Assembly: GCA_016209605.1 (NCBI GenBank)
Contig: JACQVS010000051.1
Span: 1-61,353, forward strand
Source of the DNA: Planctomycetota bacterium
GTDB lineage: Bacteria > Planctomycetota > UBA8108 > JACQVS01
Length of the DNA: 61,353 nucleotides
Direction of reading: 5' to 3'
A model generated the notes under the pieces. It did no database searches, was not told the origin of the DNA, and saw only the letters and a list, made by a program, of their open reading frames with translations. Made by a program: the position numbers and the translations under genes. The first letter of the stretch is position 1. Each line of letters opens with the position of its first letter. Shown here in pieces: positions 41,261-48,400 of this stretch.

Positions 41261-41265
41261 TCGGT

Positions 41266-41700
41266 ATGTCTGGCGATGTAACTATCAATGATGATTTGTC
41301 ATGGCACAGTTCATCCAGAACCTTCCTTGATATCGTGGAGCGTGTCCGGATGCTGCTGCCTACAAATCAGGGCCGGCTGGCCGAGACGCTGAATCAGGCA
41401 CTAGATTCCAGATCCCTCAGACTCGATCATCTTTCGACGGATGATGTGAGCCAAGTCTTCGAAGCGCTCAAACAAGTTTACGCCGCGGATGTGAGGGAAG
41501 GGGAGAGGAGATTCCCCACTTCCGAGTACTATGTGGAGTTCCTGGAAGCGTTCAGGGCGTTGATCGGGCTCGTAGGCGAAGATCCACGTATCGGCGTTGT
41601 GATCTTTCGGGAGGACACGCAGAAACTAAGAGCCGGCGTTAGACGTCGCGCGTGGATGGAGCCTGGGCGGCTCCCGGAGGACCCGGAATTCAGAGGATGA
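41266..41700 (+). CDS. Putative immunity protein
   Basis: This 144-residue, mostly helical, acidic protein (MSGDVTINDDLSWHSSSRTF) has no signal peptide or membrane segment. Its ribosome-binding site (GGAG) lies within the last codons of the large toxin-like gene, and it starts 5 bp after that gene stops. Small, acidic, cytoplasmic products immediately downstream of a large multidomain surface protein are typical immunity proteins. The sequence itself is not one I recognise (TTDDVSQVFEALKQVY-like helices; a strand EDPRIGVVIFRED). Confidence 0.6.
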   Translation: MSGDVTINDDLSWHSSSRTFLDIVERVRMLLPTNQGRLAETLNQALDSRSLRLDHLSTDDVSQVFEALKQVYAADVREGERRFPTSEYYVEFLEAFRALIGLVGEDPRIGVVIFREDTQKLRAGVRRRAWMEPGRLPEDPEFRG

Positions 41701-42420
41701 GGTAGACCGAGCACGTTGAAAAGGGCTCAATGCGCGTTCCGGACGATTCCGGCCAGCCATTGCGGGCGAAGCCGGCCACCGATTCCCGAGGGAGATGGGA
41801 ACCGACAGAACCGAGTTTCATGTGAGTTTCATGCGATGAGATTCTCAATAAGCGAGGAACACGACAGGCAACGCTGTTTCTCGCCAAGTAGCGATGTGTG
41901 CAGCCTGTCAACTGGGAAGGCTGTGGATAAAGGAGCCAACCGGGAAAGCAGGGGCCGTATGCTTTCCAGCAAGAAGTACGTTCCCTTCTTGGTGAATTTC
42001 TTGGAGTGGATCTTCTTTATGCACTTGAGAGCAGCGGAATGCAGTGTACAGGGAGTTGAAATGGCAAGTTGCTGCTGTTGTTGAGGTTCTCGTTAACCCA
42101 GCGTCAATCCCTCCAGCTTGACCTTTCCTCCCATCCTCCCTCTCCAAACGCCTTCCTGAACCGAGAAACCCGCGAAAACCGCCGGTTTCTGATCCGAGTC
42201 TCCGGCGTCCGTGAAACACGTGTTGCACCGTGGAAGCTCTCAGTACCCAAAGACGTCTTCAGTACCAAAAGTGGACGCTTGCCGAATATCACAAAGCTAC
42301 CATTGAGTAACGCCTCACCCGCGGAGATCCGAACCTCAACTCCACGCCCCCGTTGATCTCTGCTCCAACTTCAAGTCCAATGCGCGCGTGTGAAGGAGAC
42401 GACTTCCAGGAGGGCGCACG
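41701..42420. other. Intergenic region with the most complete composite repeat
   Basis: No gene is seen in about 700 bp. Two direct GTTTCATGxG motifs occur near 41815-41835, and the composite palindrome element follows at 42173-42282. This is also where base composition begins to rise towards the GC-rich right side. Confidence 0.4.
42173..42282 (+). repeat. Composite element: shared block, P1, P2 and tail
   Basis: In order: CGGTTTCTGATCCGAGTCTC (from 42184, shared with 28514), P1 GTGAAACACGTGTTGCAC (42211-42228), P2 with arms AGTACC/AGTACC and perfect core AAGACGTCTT (42242-42266), then AAAAGTGGACGCTTG. It combines all parts seen separately at 21365, 28514, 29769, 30364, 36086 and 36695, so it may be the best template of the family. 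Confidence 0.7.
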
Positions 42421-43055
42421 TGGACGCCGTATTCCTCCTGGTAGTTCACCATCGATTTCGATAACCTCGCGGATCTCAAGGTGTTTGTGGACGCCGTACT
42501 ACCAAGGGGAGTCCGGAGTGAAATCGGGAGCTCCGCAGATCGCGCGGGTTTACAGAATCCCCTGGATTGGACGCCGTACTCCATGGCGAACCAGGGCGTG
42601 CCGTTCTCGATCCCCATGCCGTAAACGGAGACGATGGCGGGGTGGTTGAGCTTCCCGGCGATGCGCGCTTCCTTGACGAAGCGGGCAAGAGCCTTGGCGT
42701 CGCCAAGCGACTCGGGAGGGAGCACCTTCAGGGCCACCTCGCGGCCCATGGCCTGATCCCGGGCCTTGTAGACCACGCCCATGCCGCCGCGGCCGATCTG
42801 AGAGATGATGCGGTACCCGCCGATCTGCCCGCCCACCGGCTGGCCGCCGTGCTCCGCCTCGTCCTCCAGGCCGAGGCCGCGCAGGGTCTCGAGCTCCGTG
42901 ATCAGCTCGGCGGCGAGGTCGGGGTGGGCTCGGCGGATCTCCTCCCGCGACAGCTTCTCCCCGGCGCACAGGCGGTCGACATAGTGGGTGAAGAGTTCCG
43001 CCAGGCGGGCGTCCCGATCGCCACCGGAGGTAGTTTGGGAACCCATCTCAGCCAT
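42336..43055 (-). pseudogene. Truncated Ser/Thr protein kinase (N-lobe only)
   Basis: The first 165 residues are the start of a Hanks-type kinase of the planctomycete kind. There is an N-terminal helical region (LAELFTHYVDRLCAGEKLSR), the Gly-rich loop IGRGGMGVVYKARD, the ATP-binding Lys in VALKVLPP, helix C (FVKEARIAGKLNHPAIV) and the hinge PWFAMEY. After 42570 homology stops: the HRD catalytic loop, DFG and the whole C-lobe are absent and the remaining codons are unrelated. It is therefore non-functional. It is coupled (8-bp overlap) to the sigma-factor fragment upstream. Confidence 0.8.
42421..42575. repeat. Three direct copies of TGGACGCCGT at a kinase breakpoint
   Basis: TGGACGCCGTATT (42421), TGGACGCCGTACT (42488) and TGGACGCCGTACT (42566) are spaced 67 and 78 bp. 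The third lies exactly where homology to the kinase ends. The sequences between them are not similar to one another, so this is not a simple tandem array. Confidence 0.55.
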
Positions 43056-43390
43056 CGCTGGAGTCCTCCCTGTCGCCCGATTCCTCGCCGGGCTTTTGTA
43101 AGCGCAGGCTGCCGGTCCTTTTGAACGACTGGCGCAGCTTCTTGAGGGCCCGGAGCAGCAGTTGTGAGACGGCGTGGGGCGATCGGTTGAGTTGCTTCGC
43201 GACCTCGGTGACCGAAAGGCCCTCGAGCCGGACCAGGCGCAAGACCTCGCGGTAGTCGGGGCTCAAGCTCGCGATGGCCTTCTCGAAGCGCCGGTAGCGC
43301 TCCTCGCGCTGGAGGACCTTCGAGGGGGAGGATTCGCGGGCGGGGATCTCCTGGCGGTCGTCGCGGCCGAGACGATGGCAAAGGTTGCGC
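43048..43390 (-). pseudogene. ECF sigma factor, region 4 only (5' truncated)
   Basis: About 110 codons encode sigma region 4: AIASLSPDYREVLRLVRLEG, then LSVTEVAKQLNRSPHAVSQL and LLRALKKLRQ, followed by a Ser/Asp-rich tail. Region 2, needed for -10 recognition, is missing because the reading frame meets the inverted DUF3160 fragment at about 43380. In planctomycetes ECF factors of this kind are commonly followed by a Ser/Thr kinase gene, as here, so the two fragments derive from one native pair. Confidence 0.8.
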
Positions 43391-44853
43391 TCTTCGGTTG
43401 TGTGGAGAAGGTCGACTTCAGCCAGTTCCGCCCGCGCGGGCACTACACCCGCTCGGAGGCGTTAAAACGCTACTTCCGCTCCATGCAGTGGGTGCAGCGA
43501 ACCGGGCTTTCGTTCGCGGGATCGAGGCGCCACGCCGCGGTGGCGGCGCTCCTCGCTCAGCTCCTCGAGGACACCGGCGCGAGCGAGCCCTGGAAGAGGC
43601 TCGATGACTCGATCCACGCCCTGGCGGGCTTCTCGGATTCGCTCAACCCGCCGGGGCTCCGGGACTTCATGGACCGAGGGGGCTTTGTCCTGTCGGATCT
43701 CTACGACCGGGAGCGCTTTCTCGGCTTCCGCGACGCGGCGCTGGGCGCGGGGATCGGTAAACAACAGATAAACAGCCAGGTCATCAAGTGGAACCCGACG
43801 AGCCTCGAGGGCTTCACCCCCATCCCCCCGGCCTTCCACGTCCTGGGCCAGCGCTTTATCGTCGACAGCCTCGTCTTCACGAACGTGGTCTGGGATCGCG
43901 TGCCAAGCGGCCGGCCGCTCCCCTCCCCCCTCGACGCCTGGTTCGTCCTTGGGAACCGCGCCGCGCTCCCCCTCCTGGAAGGGGAGCTGCGGCAATGGGG
44001 CTACCAGGCGAACCTCGCCGCGCTCGATCACCTGGTCTCGTATTACCCGCCCGAGTTCTGGGGCGACAACCTCTATAACGTCTGGCTGTCCTCGTTGAGG
44101 GCGCTCTCGGCCGACACCACCGGCTCCCGCTACCCGCCGGTCATGCGGACCGAGACCTGGGACCGGCGCATGCTTCACGCCCAGCTCGGGAGCTGGGCGC
44201 AGCTCCGCCGGGATTTCATCCTCTACGCCAAGCCCTCCTACGGTCCCGACGGCTGTTACTACCCCGACGGCTGGGTCGACCCCTATCCCGAGTTCTACGA
44301 CACGCTCGCCGCCTTCGCGCGGAGGGCGCGGGATGCCTTCGCGGCGACTGGAGTTGATGGGTATTTTAGCAATCTCGAACAGGTCACGAGCCAGCTCGCC
44401 GGCATCGCGCGGGCGGAGCTGGAGGGGACGGACCTGACCGCGGAGCAGACCGAGTTCATCCAGAAGTTGCTTTCAAAAATGGGGGGCTGCGGATGGGGGG
44501 CCGGCGGCCCGATTAACCGCAACCTGCCATTCGGCTTCGACGGCTGGTATCCGAGCATCATCTTCCAGGTGCCGATCGACATCGGCGAAGGCTTCGAGCC
44601 GACCATCGCCGATGTCCATACCAAGCTATGGCCCCCGCCCATCCAGGTCCTCCATGTCGGCACCGGCTACCCGAACCTGATGCTCATCTCGGTGAAGAAC
44701 GACTGCGGCCTCCGCTCCTACGCCGGGCCGGTCTTCTCCTACCACGAGTTCGCGGTCGAAGGGCTAACGCGCCTCACCGACGAGGAGTGGAAGGAGGAGC
44801 TCGAGGCGGGCGGCGAGCACCGCCCAGCCTGGACGCGGGAATTCATCCGTTGA
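43379..44853 (+). pseudogene. DUF3160 protein, N-terminally truncated
   Basis: About 490 codons match the C-terminal two thirds of DUF3160 proteins: ALFGCVEKVDFSQFRPRGHY, TRSEALKRYFRSMQW, LDAWFVLGNRAALPLLEGEL and later GFDGWYPSIIFQVPIDIGEG. These are large secreted proteins of unknown role in planctomycetes and relatives. The native beginning, including any signal peptide, is lost at the junction with the inverted sigma fragment near 43380, and no good start codon follows. It ends 11 bp before the beta-helix gene. An in-frame extension on the antisense strand of the sigma gene is spurious. Confidence 0.8.
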
Positions 44854-44864
44854 GGAGGCCTCTC

Positions 44865-45494
44865 ATGCGACGCGCAATCCTCCTGGCGATCTTCTTCTTT
44901 GCCTCGAATCGGGCATCCGCCGCGACTATCCGCGTCGCCGCGGACGGAAAGGGCGACTATCCCGACCTCGCGAGCGCCGTGGCCGCGGCTCAGGACGGCG
45001 ACACAGTGCTCGTCGGGCCGGGCGAGTACGCGCTTGCCTCGCCGCTCGACTTCTCAGGCAAGGCGATCGCGGTCAAATCCGCCAGTGGCCCTGCGGTCAC
45101 GAAGCTCATGCTCTCGGGCGACCCGATGCGCGCGAGTCTCGCCGTCTTCGAGAACGGCGAGCGGGAGTCGAGCGCGCTGGAGGGCTTCACGCTCGCGGGC
45201 GGGCGCGGCACCGGCCGTTGCGCGCCGTGCCCGCGCCGCGGCGGGGCCATCTGGTGCGTGGGCGCTTCTCCGACCCTGAGAAACCTCAGGCTCGCCGGCA
45301 ACCGAGCCGCTGCCGGCGGCGCCCTCTTCATTGCCGAGGGGGCGAGCCCCCTCATCGAGGACTGCGCCATCTCCGGCAACGAGGCGGAAGTGGGCGGAGG
45401 AGTCTATATCGACACCTTTTCCGCGCCGATCTTCCGGCGCACGGCGATCTCGCGAAACCAGGCCAATACCGGCGGCGGCGTTTACCTGGGCTAG
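44865..45494 (+). CDS. N-terminal part of a giant beta-helix protein, ending at an in-frame amber codon
   Basis: The gene starts MRRAILLAIFFFASNRASAA with GAGGAGG seven nucleotides upstream. Residues 1-20 are a Sec signal peptide. The rest is a parallel beta-helix domain (ATIRVAADGKGDYPDLASAV, then repeated GGAIW, GGALFI and GGGVYI strands). At 45492-45494 a TAG interrupts GGGVYLG, and the same frame continues unbroken from 45495 as GVAALFENSNIDSNQ. A TGG-to-TAG change would explain it. This segment is thus one gene with the next feature. Confidence 0.85.
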   Translation: MRRAILLAIFFFASNRASAATIRVAADGKGDYPDLASAVAAAQDGDTVLVGPGEYALASPLDFSGKAIAVKSASGPAVTKLMLSGDPMRASLAVFENGERESSALEGFTLAGGRGTGRCAPCPRRGGAIWCVGASPTLRNLRLAGNRAAAGGALFIAEGASPLIEDCAISGNEAEVGGGVYIDTFSAPIFRRTAISRNQANTGGGVYLG

Positions 45495-45497
45495 GGG

Positions 45498-48400
45498 GTG
45501 GCAGCGCTCTTCGAGAACAGTAACATCGACAGCAACCAGGCGGAGGAGGGGGGCGGCCTGGCGATGGACGGCGCGTCGCCGCGGTTCGCCGGCTGTAGCG
45601 TTCTCGGGAACGCGGCCAATCTTGGCGCGGGTTTCCTCATCCAGTACCGCTCGGCCGTGACGCTCGAAGGCTGCCGCTTGAGCGGCAACCGGGCGGAGAG
45701 CTGGGGGGGCGGTATTTTTTCAGACCACTCGACCGTGAGCCTCGCGAACACGGCCATGACCCATAACTCCGCTAATAACGGCAGCGCCGTCTACGGCGAA
45801 AGCACGAGACTCATCCTGGACCGCTCGACCGTGACCGGGAACCGGTTCGGCAACGGCTGGCCGGGCGGGGCGGTGGTCTTGATCTCCCCGGACCCAACCT
45901 CGAGCCTATCGAATTCCATCATCTGGGGTAACTCGGACATGTGGGGCAACTTGCAAACAGGGATCGCGTGGCGATCTGGGGCCAGCGAGCAGGTCAACCT
46001 GTGGGATCGGGTGTCGTACTCCTGCGTCGAGGGCTTGCCGGCCGGTCAGCCGCAAGGCCCCGGGAACCTCGACGCCGATCCGCTCTTTTGCGGCTGGAAT
46101 TCAGCGGAGCTCCACATCCACGCCTCGGCCCCGGGCCCCGGAGCCGGCACCGCCGAGGATCCCTACCCGGATCTCGCCCACGCCTTCGCTCTCGGTCACC
46201 CTCCAGCGATCGACCCCGGTTCACCGTGTCTCGGCGCCGGCGAGGGAGGCACGAACATGGGAGCCGATCTGGGAACCTGTGAAAGCCTTGGGGAGGTGGC
46301 CGCCCTCCGGCTCGGGCCGGGGACCTATCCGACCGGCAACTTCCCCTTTGAAGGCGTGGCGGCCATAACAGGATCGGGCTGGGAACGGACGGTTCTCACC
46401 GGCACCGTTCAACTCGATGGGGGCTCCAAGCTCGCCGGGGTCACCGTCACCGGAGGAGGCGAATTGGGAGGTGTCCACGGAGACAGTCTGGAGATCCGCG
46501 ACGCGAGGATCGCCCGCAATGCAACCCACGGGGTGATGGTTTCGGGGAATTCGACCCTTTCAAACTGCATCCTTTCCCACAATTCAAATTCCGGTGTGCT
46601 CGTTGAGGGCGGTTCGTCCCTCAAGCTCGACCGATGCACCGTTGCCTTCAATGAGGCTTCTGGCGTTGAGCTGGGCTCTGGAGCGAACGCGGCAGTGAAG
46701 AGCTCGATCATCTGGGGGAATGGCGCGGCCGCATTTTCTTCAACGGATTCGGCCACGGCGACCTACTCGTGCATCGAGGGGGGAAAAGCCGGGACGGGAA
46801 ACCTCGATCTCGAGCCGCGCTTTTGCGGGTGGCCATCGTCCGAGGTCCAGGTCGATGCATCAGTGCCGGCTGGGGGCAATGGTTCCTCGGCGCGGCCTTT
46901 TAAGGACCTGGCCTCGGCGCTGACGGATGGGAAGTCCTTCCGGTTCTCTCTCGCCTCCAATTCCCCCTGCCTTGGAAAGGGGGAGGGAGGAACGGACATG
47001 GGCGCTGCCATTGGGACCTGCGAAAACGCCCAGGCTTTCCCGCGCCTTTCTGTCCGGATTGCAGCAGGTCATTATGATCTCAAGCCGCAAACGCTCTTGA
47101 GCATTGACCTTCTGGGCAGCGGCCGGAAGGAGACCGAGGTTGTGATTTCACCGCAGACATCATGGGATGATAGACCCTTGCGACTCCTGGGCTCGGCGCT
47201 TCGCAGCGCTCGCCTTGAAGGCTACGTCGATCTGGCGGGATACTCGATCTCGGGCGAGCTCGAAAACGTCGACGTCGCGGGAAACGTCCGGTGCTCTGGC
47301 GGCGGGAAGCCGCGTCTTCAGGACTGCTTCATCCGCGGGCAAGCCAATCGCCAAGACGTTACGATCCCCGGCGCGGTGGTCGCGGGCGGCGCTCAACTGG
47401 AGCTGACGCGCTGCACCATTGCCGGAGGAACCGCCGAAGGTCTCCGGATTGAACAGGGCTCGATGGGCACTCTCACCAACTGCATCATCTGGAGGAACGC
47501 GAACGGCTCGATCGCGGCTGACCGGGTTTCGGTGGTCGCGCGGTTTAGCTGCATCGAGGGCGGCTGGGAGGGGGAAGGGAACCTTGCCACCGATCCATTA
47601 TTTTGCGGCCCCGGCGGCGGATCGGTTGTGGTCAGGGACTCAACCCAGCTTCAGGCAGCCCTCGAGTCGATCGATGAGGAGTTTGACTACGGGCTGCGCC
47701 AGGATTCCCCATGCATCTCAACTGGTCTCGGCGGCGCGCGCATGGGGGCGGACATTGGCCTCTGCCCTGGCGGCATGGACACCCGGCGCGCGATCGTCCT
47801 CGAACCAGGCAGCTTTATTATCAACCGGAGCGCGCCGCTTACGGACGTGGTGGTCCGCGGCAGCGCCAGGGATGCGGTCGTTCTCTCGGGAGCCTCGATC
47901 GGGAACGGCGTGACCCTCGAGGACCTGACGATCCGATCGGGATACCTCTCCGTGGCCCCTTTTGCCCGCGCCTCGATCCGGGGGCTGCATATCGAGCAAA
48001 GCCCCGGCGCTGGCATCTTGTGTTCCTCCGACTCATCGCCCGAGATCAGCGAGACGCTCATCGCCCTCAGCGCGGGGGCGGGGATCCTCTGTGAGCGGGG
48101 CTCGCGGCCGCGGATCGCCCGGGTGACGATTACGGCAAACGTTGGCCCCGGCATCGTAGCGCGCGAGGGCGCCCGCGCCGCCGTCGACAGCTCGATCGTC
48201 TGGGCCAACCGCGGCGGCGCGGTGGTCTGGGCCGCGCCTTCCGGCGTGGAGGTCGCTTTTTCCTGTCTTGACACCCAGACAGTGCTGGCCGGGGAGGGGA
48301 ACATCAATGCCGCCCCGCGTTTCTGCGGCTGGGATACGGCGGATGTCAGCATCGCGCGGCTCGAGGACATGGCGACGCTGGGGGCGCGCCACGGTTTTGG

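Noticed and set aside
21339..42282. Classical integron attC sites
   Set aside because: The repeats have conserved centres and lack RYYYAAC and GTTRRRY boxes, and the integrase lacks the IntI-specific insertion.
42421..42575. Tandem minisatellite
   Set aside because: Only the 10-13 bp core repeats; the intervening 57-68 bp segments are unrelated to one another.
43174..43378. In-frame N-terminal extension of the DUF3160 fragment
   Set aside because: It is the antisense of the sigma region 4 sequence and lacks a signal peptide or family similarity.
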